From Bog-793 sp963761425 (GTDB lineage Bacteria; Actinomycetota; Acidimicrobiia; Acidimicrobiales; Bog-793), in the NCBI GenBank assembly GCA_963761425.1, contig CAVXGQ010000004.1, positions 496,001 through 560,000 on the forward strand: 64,000 nucleotides of DNA, given 5' to 3'. This document shows, one piece after another, positions 52,601-59,618 of this stretch. The first letter of the stretch is position 1. The number at the start of each line of letters is the position of its first letter. The translations under genes and the position numbers were made by a program. The notes under the pieces are model-generated. The model saw nothing but the letters and a program-made list of their open reading frames with translations, was not told the DNA's origin and did not search any database.

Positions 52601-53174
52601 CATCGCCGCGGTGGGCTACGACCTGTACGTCCGATTGGTTGCCGAAGCCGTCGCCGAGCTGAAAGGCGAGGAGGTCCCTCAGCCGAGCGAGGTCCGGCTC
52701 GACGTGCCGCTCGACGCCCACCTGCCGGCGAGCTACGTCGGTCGGGAGGACCTCCGTCTGGAGGCTTATCGCCGGCTCGCCGGGGTGCGTGACGCCGCCG
52801 AGGTCGACGACATCGGCGCCGAGTGGCTCGACCGCTACGGGCCGCTGCCGCCGGCGGCGTCGTCGCTGCTGGAAATCGCCCGCCTGCGTGCCGAGTGCAC
52901 ACGCGTCGGCGTGACCGAGGTGACGGTGGTCCCGGTGCGGCCCGGGTCGATCGGTCCGGGCCGTCCCGGCGAGGCGGTGGCCCGTCTCACCCCGCTCCGC
53001 CTCCCCGCCTCGGCCCGGGTCCGGCTCACCCGACTGGCGCCCCGGGCGGTGCTGAAAGAGGACCCCCCCCAGCTCGTCGTGCCGCTGGCGGGTGGACCGC
53101 GACTCGCCGCCGACCTGGAGGCGCTGCTCGCGGCGCTCCTTCCCGCCGGCGCCGGGGTCGGGCCGAAGGAATAG
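49644..53174 (+). CDS. mfd: Transcription-repair coupling factor
   Basis: 1176 residues, full length. It removes RNA polymerase stalled at DNA lesions and recruits UvrA. Domains in order: UvrB-homology region (about 1-350), RNA-polymerase-interacting CarD-like domain (SYVVHHVHGVARYAGMVRR, about 495), RecG-like translocase with Walker A GDVGFGKTEVAV and the DEEQ box, helicase motif with LTATPIPRTL written here as LTANPIPRTL (Thr to Asn), QLRGRVGRSSSRAYAY, and the C-terminal TRCF domain. ATG overlaps the pth stop. Confidence 0.95.
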   Translation: MNAPLAPLVGKLRAEPALVELAAAGDAAVADPARAFVLAELAALGNAPVMLVATPTGVEADRLAHDLGVFHDPARVVMLPAWETLPLERVSPAVETMGARLRTLWWIDRAQRHDLGDWERGDATLVVVAPIRALLQRLAATPAEAAPIVVRPGDEIDPAALAAQLVAAGYRREYQVEHRGEVAVRGGIVDLFPSTGDNGVRVDCFGDLVERLTVFDVADQRSVADLDSVEVFGCREFRISAARRSTAEKLAATAPFAREQFERIADGEVFDGIESFLPWLDEGERLVTDLLGAVDRMVLVEPRRMRDRAAEIIDEEEALAASLAETWLPVGSPVGPGETAHPALHAPFDRLLAATSVPVASLLATAEGPGTETVRVAGWPQAFGDAAPLARRIGELTRAGGVVAVAAEGVGSATRIAEVLDEAGVVVDRLEMAPDAVERRTAALRRPGAHVVVASLDRGFVLEDAGVAVLAEADLTGRHRPHRVPRARARPVEGFFDDLVVGSYVVHHVHGVARYAGMVRRGVAGTERDYLLLEYRGGDRLYVPSDQIDAITPYTGGEHPTLSRLNGTDWQRNRARVRQAVRAIAQELVVLYRRRLASPGHAFPLDTPWQAELEQSFPYPETADQLRAVAEVKADMERPIPMDRLVCGDVGFGKTEVAVRAAFKAVQDGLQVAVLVPTTILARQHYQTIADRFAPYPVRVEMLSRFLTPHEAAAVVRGLGDGTVDLVVATHRLLAEDIRFRQLGLLVVDEEQRFGVNQKEAIKKLAIGVDVLTLTANPIPRTLEMGLTGIRDLSVIDNPPAERQPILTYVGEEDDRAVGEAIRRELLREGQVFFVHNRVQGIEQVAARVAALAPEARVAIAHGQMDEGSLERTVVDFAEGRYDVLVCTTIIESGIDMPTVNTLVVDRADLLGLGQLHQLRGRVGRSSSRAYAYLFHPRDRVLTEQAYERLRTIGEHTELGSGFKIAMRDLEIRGAGSLLGTDQSGHIAAVGYDLYVRLVAEAVAELKGEEVPQPSEVRLDVPLDAHLPASYVGREDLRLEAYRRLAGVRDAAEVDDIGAEWLDRYGPLPPAASSLLEIARLRAECTRVGVTEVTVVPVRPGSIGPGRPGEAVARLTPLRLPASARVRLTRLAPRAVLKEDPPQLVVPLAGGPRLAADLEALLAALLPAGAGVGPKE

Positions 53175-53217
53175 TCGGTTGGCTCCGCACCCGGTCGGCC
53201 CGTACCATCGAGTGACC

Positions 53218-54273
53218 GTGCACCGGATCCCGGTAGTCCTCGGTGTCGTGCTCGTCGCGGCGTTGGCGCTCGGCGCCTGTGACGCCCAGTTCACGCCGTT
53301 CGCCGCTCGCGTCGACGGCGCGGCCGTCTCGCAGTCAAACCTCGACGCCGCGCTGGACTCGGTGGCGATCGACCCGGGCTACCGGTGCCTGGTCGAATCG
53401 GCTTCCGGCGGCAAGACCGGTGTGATCGGCGTCGTGCCGGGAACCTACAACGCGGCCTTCGTCGCCGACTCGCTCTCGTTGCTCATCGAAGCCGAAGCCA
53501 TCCACGTGGTGGTCTCCCGGCGGGGGCTCGCCGAGGGAGCGCTCGCCACCCAGCTCGCCCGGGATCAGATCACCACGGACCTGTCGCCCGGGAGCGGCTC
53601 GACGTGCGAGGTTACCGGCGCCCAGGTGTTCGCCGGTCTGGCGGAACCGTTCCGCACCTCCCTCGTCGAGCTCCGGGCCGACGAGGACGCGCTCGCCGCC
53701 CACGCCGTCGGGGTGGAGCTCACCTCCGCCGGGGTCGCCGCCTACGAGCGGCACCACCGTGCCACGACCACTCTCGACTGCACCTGGGCGATCGAGATCG
53801 CCTCCGAGGACAAGGCGGCGCAGCTGGCGGTGGCGATCGACCACGGGGTCAGCTTCGCCGAAGTCGCCCGCAAGGACTCGCTCGACGCCGCCTCGGCGGA
53901 CCGGGGGGGCGACCTCGGGTGCATCTTGCCGGCGACCCTCCGGAGCCCGCTCGGGAAGGATGTCGAACGGCTTTCCCTGGGTCGGCTCTCCAGTCCGATC
54001 CCGTTCGGGAAGTACTGGCTGCTCTTTCGGGTCACCCGCCGTCCCGTGGCCCCGCTCAGTGAGGCTGCGGCGGTGGCGGTCGGCGCCGGCACGGCCGCCG
54101 CCCAGAAGCAGCTCAGCGCCATCGTCGTCGCCGCCCACATCTCCGTCGACCCCACCTTCGGCAGCTGGGCAAAGGTCTCCGGCACCTGGACGGTGCGCCC
54201 ACCGAGCGGTCCGCCGGTCGACTTGGTGCCGAACCCCTCGGCGGTCATGGCCGGAACCGACCCCGCCCACTAG
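53218..54273 (+). CDS. PpiC-type peptidyl-prolyl isomerase lipoprotein
   Basis: 351 residues from GTG 53218 (GTG 53212 is possible). A lipoprotein signal peptide is clear: hydrophobic core with the lipobox LGAC (Cys about 20). A SurA-like N-terminal helical part follows and a parvulin domain at about 190-290 (SFAEVARKDSLDAASADRGG, DLGCI, then FGKYWLLFRVTRR). It should fold exported proteins outside the membrane. It is between mfd and mazG, the position of SurA/PrsA-like genes in related genomes. Its stop TAG is directly followed by the mazG ATG. Confidence 0.85.
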   Translation: MHRIPVVLGVVLVAALALGACDAQFTPFAARVDGAAVSQSNLDAALDSVAIDPGYRCLVESASGGKTGVIGVVPGTYNAAFVADSLSLLIEAEAIHVVVSRRGLAEGALATQLARDQITTDLSPGSGSTCEVTGAQVFAGLAEPFRTSLVELRADEDALAAHAVGVELTSAGVAAYERHHRATTTLDCTWAIEIASEDKAAQLAVAIDHGVSFAEVARKDSLDAASADRGGDLGCILPATLRSPLGKDVERLSLGRLSSPIPFGKYWLLFRVTRRPVAPLSEAAAVAVGAGTAAAQKQLSAIVVAAHISVDPTFGSWAKVSGTWTVRPPSGPPVDLVPNPSAVMAGTDPAH

Positions 54274-55725
54274 ATGGCAGAGGCGGCGGGGGCCGACCCG
54301 GGGCGCGCCAGCCGGCCGAAGGTCACCGTCGTCGGCCTCGGTCCGGCTGGGCCCGAGTACCTGACCTCGGCCGCGGTGGCGGCCATAGGGGAGATCCCGG
54401 ACTGGTACGTCCGGACCGCCCGGCACCCGGCGGCTGGGCCCCTCGTGGCGTCCGGCGCGGTGGCCCTCGATCGCCATTACGAGACGGCGGCGACCTTCGC
54501 CGAGGCCTACGCGGGGATCGTCGAGGAGGTGGTCGCCGCGGCGACGGCGCGGGGCCGGATCGGCTACGCGGTGCCCGGTTCGCCGTACGTGCTGGAGGAG
54601 ACGGTGCGGGCGCTGTCGGCCGATGACCGCGTCGAGGTCGAGATCGTCGACGGGATGTCCTTTTGCGAGCTCGCCTGGCGGCGTCTCGGCGTCGATCCTG
54701 TCGCCGCCCGAGTGCGACTGATCGACGGCGAGCGCTTCGGGATCGACGCGGCCCGGGACACCGGGCCACTCCTCGTCGCCCACGTCTGGGCGCCGTCGAT
54801 CCTCGCCGGGATCAAGCTGGCCGTCGGCCCGCCGTCGGCGGCGGCCATCGTCCTCCAGCGGCTCGGCTGCCCCGACGAGCACGTCGAGGAGATCACCGTC
54901 GGCTCGATCGATCGGATCGTCCCCGACCATCTCACCTGCCTGTATCTGCCGGAGTTGGCCGAACCCGTGGGGATCGAGCTCGCCCGGCTCGAAGCTGTCG
55001 TCGAGAGGTTGCGCGACGAATGCCCCTGGGACGCCGCGCAGACCCACCGCTCCCTCGTCCGGCACCTCATCGAGGAGTGCTACGAGGCGGTAGAGGCGAT
55101 CGAGGAGCTGGGCGAGCCGCCGGATATCGCGGCTTCGGCGCACCTCGAAGAGGAGCTGGGCGACGTGCTCTGCCAGGTCCTTTTTCACGCCGTCCTGGCC
55201 CGGCGGGAAGGTCTGTTCACCTTCGGGGATGTCGCGGAGGCGGTGCACGACAAGCTGGTCCGTCGGCATCCCCATGTCTTCGGCGCCGTCGCCGGGGTGG
55301 ACTCGGTGGACGCCGTGCTCTCGCAGTGGGAGGAGCTGAAGCGGCAGGAAAAAGGGCGGGAGGGCGTGATGGACGGGATCCCGGCGGGATTGCCCTCGCT
55401 CCTACTCGCCGGGAAGCTCGAACGCCAGGCGGCTGGGGTCGGCCTCGGTTGGGGCACGACTGGCGAACGCGCGGACGCGGTCGACCGAGCTGCCGACGAG
55501 CTCGGCGCGGCTGACGGCGAAGCTCTCGGCGAGCTCCTCTTCGGGCTGACCCGTCTCGCCGCCGACCGGGGACTCGACGCCGAGGAGGCCCTGCGGGGCG
55601 CGGCGTTGCGGTTCCGCTCCCGCTTCGCCGCCGCCGAACGGCTCGCCGAGGCCGACGGCACCACGCTTGCCGCCGCCGCCCCCGCCCGGCGCCGCGCCTA
55701 CTGGGAGGCCGTTGGCGGCGCCTGA
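54274..55725 (+). CDS. mazG: Tetrapyrrole-methylase-like domain fused to MazG NTP pyrophosphohydrolase
   Basis: 483 residues. The N-terminal half (about 15-230) has the tetrapyrrole methylase-like fold of YabN: VTVVGLGPAGPEYLTSAAVA at the start, VPGSPYVLEETVRAL and DGMSFCELAWRRL. The C-terminal half is MazG: LRDECPWDAAQTHRSL, the metal motif EECYEAVEAIEE, EELGDVLCQVLFHAVLA, VRRHPHVFG, and a second, weaker MazG repeat after it (AGKLERQAAGVGLGWG). MazG removes aberrant nucleoside triphosphates. The catalytic Glu/Asp residues are present. The methylase half may be only structural, as in other YabN-type fusions. Confidence 0.9.
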   Translation: MAEAAGADPGRASRPKVTVVGLGPAGPEYLTSAAVAAIGEIPDWYVRTARHPAAGPLVASGAVALDRHYETAATFAEAYAGIVEEVVAAATARGRIGYAVPGSPYVLEETVRALSADDRVEVEIVDGMSFCELAWRRLGVDPVAARVRLIDGERFGIDAARDTGPLLVAHVWAPSILAGIKLAVGPPSAAAIVLQRLGCPDEHVEEITVGSIDRIVPDHLTCLYLPELAEPVGIELARLEAVVERLRDECPWDAAQTHRSLVRHLIEECYEAVEAIEELGEPPDIAASAHLEEELGDVLCQVLFHAVLARREGLFTFGDVAEAVHDKLVRRHPHVFGAVAGVDSVDAVLSQWEELKRQEKGREGVMDGIPAGLPSLLLAGKLERQAAGVGLGWGTTGERADAVDRAADELGAADGEALGELLFGLTRLAADRGLDAEEALRGAALRFRSRFAAAERLAEADGTTLAAAAPARRRAYWEAVGGA

Positions 55726-55814
55726 GGCCGCCGGCTGACCGCACCCTCCCCACTTTGGTAGCCTTTCAGAACATCTGTCACTCCAGCACCAAAACGAACA
55801 GGAGAGACCGGCTC

Positions 55815-57110
55815 GTGGCCGAGATCGTCGAGCTTGACGCGCAAGAGGTGCTCGATTCCCGGGGAAACCCAACCATCGAGGTCACCTGCATCCTCGAGAG
55901 CGGCGCCGAGGGTCGGGCCATCGTCCCCTCGGGGGCCTCGACCGGGGAGTTCGAAGCGACCGAGCTGCGGGACGGCGGCAGCCGCTACGGCGGCAAAGGG
56001 GTGCGCGACGCCGTCGGCCACGTCCAAGGCGAGATCGCCGAGGCGCTGGAAGGATTCGACGCGGCCGACCAGAGGCTCATCGACCTGGCGATGATCGACC
56101 TCGACGGGACGCCGACCAAGGCACGGCTGGGGGCCAACGCCATCCTCGGCGTGTCGCTGGCGGTGGCCCGGGCCTCGGCCGACGAGCTCAATCTGCCCTT
56201 GTACCGGTATATCGGCGGGGTTGACGCCCACGTGCTCCCGGTGCCGATGATGAACGTGCTGAACGGCGGGGTGCACGCCGACAACAACGTGGACTTCCAG
56301 GAGTTCATGATCGTGCCCCACGGCGCGGCCTCCTTCGCGGAGGGCCTGCAGTGGGGCGTCGAGACCTACCACGCCCTCAAGAGCGTCCTGCACGACCGGG
56401 GCCTCGGCGGGGGCGTTGGTGACGAAGGCGGTTTCGCGCCGAACCTGGCAACCAACGAAGAAGCCCTCAAGATGCTGGTGGTGGCCATCGAGCAGGCCGG
56501 CCGGGTGCCCGGGCGGGAGATCGCGATCGCCCTGGATCCCGCGGCCTCCGAGTTCTACTCCGAAGGTTCCTACGTGCTCGCCGGTGAGCAGCGCTCCTAC
56601 TCCGCCGAGGAGTTCGCCGCCTATTGGGCCGAGATTTGCCAGCGCTACCCGGTCATCTCGCTCGAGGACGCCATGGCCGAGGAGGACTGGGCGGGGTGGG
56701 CCGCGCTCACCGAGGCCGTCGGGGGGCGGGTCCAGCTGGTCGGGGACGATCTTTTCGTGACCAACGTCGAGCGCGTCGAACGCGGCATCCGCGAGCGCGT
56801 CGCCAACGCGGTACTCATCAAGCTGAACCAGATCGGAACGCTCACCGAGACGCTGACGACGATGCGGGTGGCGGGCGCCGCCGGCTACCGCTGTGTCGTC
56901 TCCCACCGCTCCGGGGAGACCGAGGACACGACCATCGCCGATCTCGCCGTCGGCACCAACTGCGGTCAGATCAAGACCGGCGCGCCGGCTCGTTCGGACC
57001 GGGTAGCCAAGTACAACCGGCTGTTGCGGATCGAACACGAGCTCGGCGAAGCTGCCGAGTGGTCGGGGGCCGCTGCTTTCGCGCGGCCCCTCGGCGGGTT
57101 CTCCTCGTGA
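55815..57110 (+). CDS. eno: Enolase
   Basis: 431 residues from GTG 55815, preceded by AGGAGAG. It interconverts 2-phosphoglycerate and phosphoenolpyruvate. Active-site motifs: LDSRGNPTIEV, SGASTGEFEA, LNGGVHADNNVDFQEFMIVP, GDEGGFAPNL, SLEDAMAEEDW, the lysine strand LIKLNQIGTLTET and SHRSGETEDT. The family length is normal. It overlaps ftsB by four bases. Confidence 0.97.
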   Translation: MAEIVELDAQEVLDSRGNPTIEVTCILESGAEGRAIVPSGASTGEFEATELRDGGSRYGGKGVRDAVGHVQGEIAEALEGFDAADQRLIDLAMIDLDGTPTKARLGANAILGVSLAVARASADELNLPLYRYIGGVDAHVLPVPMMNVLNGGVHADNNVDFQEFMIVPHGAASFAEGLQWGVETYHALKSVLHDRGLGGGVGDEGGFAPNLATNEEALKMLVVAIEQAGRVPGREIAIALDPAASEFYSEGSYVLAGEQRSYSAEEFAAYWAEICQRYPVISLEDAMAEEDWAGWAALTEAVGGRVQLVGDDLFVTNVERVERGIRERVANAVLIKLNQIGTLTETLTTMRVAGAAGYRCVVSHRSGETEDTTIADLAVGTNCGQIKTGAPARSDRVAKYNRLLRIEHELGEAAEWSGAAAFARPLGGFSS

Positions 57111-57556
57111 AGCCGCTCCGTCGCGCTCGGGTCGTCCTGCTGGGCGCGGTGGTCTTTTTCATCGCCATCTTGGCGACCGGGTTCCCGGCGGGCCTGATCG
57201 CCCACCAGCGGGTGGCGCTTGCCGCGGTCGACCGTCAGCTGACGGCCGTCGAGGCCCACAACGCCGAACTCCGATCGCAGATCGCCAGCCTAGAAAAGCC
57301 GTCGACGATCGAGGCCATCGCCCGTGAGCAGTACGGGCTGGTCCGGCCAGGTCAGGTTTCCTACGTGATCCTGCCGGGCAAGGGCGCGCAGGCCGTCGGC
57401 GCCGGGACGCTCGGCTTGGAGCCCATCCCGGCGGACGATCTGGTGCCGACGAGCGTCTCGGGCTTGGCGGCTCCGTCGGCGGGCACCCGGACCCATTCGA
57501 CGAGCCTGTGGAGCCGGACCCTCGGCGAGCTCGAATTCTGGCGCTGGGCCCTCTAG
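57107..57556 (+). CDS. ftsB: FtsB/DivIC-type septum protein
   Basis: 149 residues from GTG 57107, overlapping the enolase stop (GTGA). Short basic cytoplasmic start, one membrane helix (about 9-30), a coiled coil (LIAHQRVALAAVDRQLTAVE ... NAELRSQIASLEK) and the conserved IEAIAREQYGLVRPGQ. It should join FtsL and FtsQ in the divisome. The C-terminal 55 residues are Gly/Ser-rich. The eno-ftsB order is standard in Actinobacteria. Confidence 0.9.
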   Translation: MKPLRRARVVLLGAVVFFIAILATGFPAGLIAHQRVALAAVDRQLTAVEAHNAELRSQIASLEKPSTIEAIAREQYGLVRPGQVSYVILPGKGAQAVGAGTLGLEPIPADDLVPTSVSGLAAPSAGTRTHSTSLWSRTLGELEFWRWAL

Positions 57557-57749
57557 GCGAATCACGACCCGGCCGTCGGGGCCTGGCGGTCGGACCCCGG
57601 TGGTAGCGGCCGTGTCGGCGGGGACGCCGAGGGCGCACCCCCGCAGCCGTGGGGCGCAAGGGCGCCCAGCCAAGGACGCGCCCGAGGTGCTCACCGTGGC
57701 GAGCCGAGCCGGTCTCGACGCTGGCGGATTAGCGTGCCTCGGCGAGGTG

Positions 57750-58061
57750 ATGGGTAGCTACGTGTACCACCTCGGGCCTCGGGGCCGACGCCACGGGCTT
57801 GGCAGTCTCGGGCGCGAAGTTGAGGCCCGGATTCCCGCCGGGGCCGTCGATGACGCGGGCCAGCTCGCGATGAGCCGGATGCCAACCGACGCCGAGCCGT
57901 TCCCCGCCCGGGGGATCTTCGGCGTCCCAGTCCGGTCCCTCGCCCACCGCGGCGCCGGTCCGACGGCGGCGTTATTCGCCATCGGTGCGCTGGCGGGCGC
58001 CGGGCGTTCCGACCACCCCATCGCGACCCCCGGGATCGTGCTGCCGCTCACCTACCGGTGA
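57750..58061 (+). CDS. Possible hypothetical protein
   Basis: 103 residues from ATG 57750; the frame is open to 57600, but that part is low-complexity. GC-rich third positions and the tail AALFAIGALAGAGRSDHPIA with TPGIVLPLTYR look protein-like, and the stop overlaps the GTG of the next gene by four bases, as real pairs here do. There is no recognised domain. It lies where Actinobacteria often have a DUF501 gene, but it is not DUF501; that domain is found fused further downstream at 59619-61529. It may be chance. Confidence 0.4.
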   Translation: MGSYVYHLGPRGRRHGLGSLGREVEARIPAGAVDDAGQLAMSRMPTDAEPFPARGIFGVPVRSLAHRGAGPTAALFAIGALAGAGRSDHPIATPGIVLPLTYR

Positions 58062-58480
58062 CTGAGGAGCCGACCTCCGGGCCGGGCCCGACCCCGGTCG
58101 AACTCCTCGCCGCGGCGCTCCGGGCCGACGACGCCGACCTCGGTTCGTACGCGCGAATGTTATGGGGCGCCTTCGCAGAATCGCTGCCGGCCGGGATGCT
58201 CGAGGTGGTCCGCGAGCGCACGGTTGCTGACCGTGTTGCCGGCAGGAGAGGCGAGATCCGGATGATCCGCGCCCACTTCGGCGCGGTGGTCCTGGAGCTC
58301 GCCGAGGGGCGTGCCGCGGCGGTCGGCACGGTGGTGCGCCAGGTGCGCGGCGTGATCATCAGCCGCCGACAGGTCGACCTCGACGAGTGGAGGCGGTTGT
58401 TGGCGACCGAGCTCACCCGTTTCGCGGCCGAACACACCGCGGCGCGTCAAGCGCTGGCCCGCATCTTGAGCCGGGAGTGA
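58058..58480 (+). CDS. Conserved hypothetical protein
   Basis: 140 residues, GTG 58058. Mainly helical and acidic/basic mixed: VELLAAALRADDADLGSYAR, then MLEVVRERTVADRVAGRRGE, ALARILSRE at the end; a central strand part reads FGAVVLELAEGRAAAVGTVV. No membrane segment and no known motif. It ends two bases from the convergent Rpf-like gene. I do not recognise its family. Confidence 0.75.
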   Translation: MTEEPTSGPGPTPVELLAAALRADDADLGSYARMLWGAFAESLPAGMLEVVRERTVADRVAGRRGEIRMIRAHFGAVVLELAEGRAAAVGTVVRQVRGVIISRRQVDLDEWRRLLATELTRFAAEHTAARQALARILSRE

Positions 58481-58482
58481 CC

Positions 58483-59517
58483 CTAGAAGCCGAGCATCGC
58501 CGAGCAGGCGGGCCAGGGGCGCCAGCCGTCGCGCTGGTAGAGCAGGTAGGCGGCGGAGTCCTGCGTCGCCGGCGACGCGTCACTCGGCAGGCCGGTCTCG
58601 CCGAGCCCGAGCCAGGTCGGGAGCGAGAACTGGTAGGCGCCGTAGTAGCCGTTCCCGGTGTCATCCTGGTAGTTCCCACTCGCCTCGCAGTTGCGCAGGG
58701 CGGCGAAATCCTGGTTGAGCGATCCGCCCGGGATCGGCGAGCTCCCGATGCCCTTCGTTCCCGCCAAGGACGGCGGACCCGTCTGGTTCCCGGCGGCGGA
58801 CTTGGCGGCTGCCGCCTTCAGCGCGGCGGCCTGCTGGGCGGCCAGCTGGGCTGCGACAAGCGCGGCCAGCTGGCCCTGAACCGAGTCGTAGAGCTGTTGC
58901 TCGCGCTGCAGCGTGCCGAGGACGGCCGTGCGCGTGGTCGTCGTGCGGGCCAGGGCGAGCTTGGCGACGCTGGCGTCGTGCATCTCGGCGGCGAGCGAGA
59001 CCTGCAGACGTGACTGTTCGCCCTCGTAGCTCGCGATCGTCGCGTTGAGCTTGCCCTCGGAGTAGCGGAGGTAGGTCTGCTCCACCTGCCCATTGTCGGG
59101 CTTTTCGATGAGCAAGCTCCCCAGGTCGGTCGTGGTGCCGGCGTCGACGTAGGCACCAATCGCCGCGGCGGTCATCGCGGCACGGTCGCGGACCAGCACG
59201 CTCGCGATCCGGCTCGCCACCCGGGAGGTGATCCTGGCGGCGGCGCTCGCCCGCTCATAGTCGGACCGGGCGGTGAGGTACTGCTCGCCCAGCGCGTTGA
59301 GCTCGTTTTCGTCCGCGGCCAGCCGGGCCGCGATGGCGCTCGCCTCGGCCTGGAGGCTCCCGGTCGTTCCGGTCCCGGCGGCGGCGGGCGCGGCGGCGGC
59401 GAGCAGGCCCACGAGGACCACGACCGCCGCGACGCGGGCCGCCCCGGTCCGTGTCGTCCCGCCGAACCGCCCTCGTCCGTGGCGGCCGCGGATCGCGCCC
59501 TCGGCAGCGTCAGGCAC
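58483..59517 (-). CDS. Secreted coiled-coil protein with Rpf-like transglycosylase domain
   Basis: 344 residues from GTG 59517. Signal peptide with a basic start (RHGRGRFGGTTRTGAAR), hydrophobic core and an APAAAG cleavage site. A long coiled coil follows (about 55-235). The C-terminal 75 residues are the resuscitation-promoting-factor/transglycosylase-like domain: LRNCEASGNYQDDTGNGYYG with its catalytic Glu, AYQFSLPTWLGLG, then DSAAYLLYQRDGWRPWPACS. The helical part plus a wall hydrolase recalls peptidoglycan hydrolases used in division. It probably cleaves glycan strands in the wall. Confidence 0.88.
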   Translation of the reverse strand: MPDAAEGAIRGRHGRGRFGGTTRTGAARVAAVVVLVGLLAAAAPAAAGTGTTGSLQAEASAIAARLAADENELNALGEQYLTARSDYERASAAARITSRVASRIASVLVRDRAAMTAAAIGAYVDAGTTTDLGSLLIEKPDNGQVEQTYLRYSEGKLNATIASYEGEQSRLQVSLAAEMHDASVAKLALARTTTTRTAVLGTLQREQQLYDSVQGQLAALVAAQLAAQQAAALKAAAAKSAAGNQTGPPSLAGTKGIGSSPIPGGSLNQDFAALRNCEASGNYQDDTGNGYYGAYQFSLPTWLGLGETGLPSDASPATQDSAAYLLYQRDGWRPWPACSAMLGF

Positions 59518-59618
59518 AAAAAGACGTTAGCCAAGGACCACTCCCGCCCGTGGGTCCGCGCCGCCTTCCCGGCCCGCCGGGAGAACCGGGCCGGTCGCCG
59601 CGCTTCTAAGCTGCGACG

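Noticed and set aside
50637..53294. Open frame of 885 codons opposite mfd
   Set aside because: Mfd is unmistakable on the plus strand; the antisense frame has no domain and arises from codon bias.
53335..55275. Open frame of about 645 codons opposite the PPIase and mazG genes
   Set aside because: Antisense to two well-supported genes, with no recognisable motif.
57600..57749. N-terminal extension of the small gene ending at 58061
   Set aside because: Low-complexity translation; a later ATG at 57750 gives a better start.
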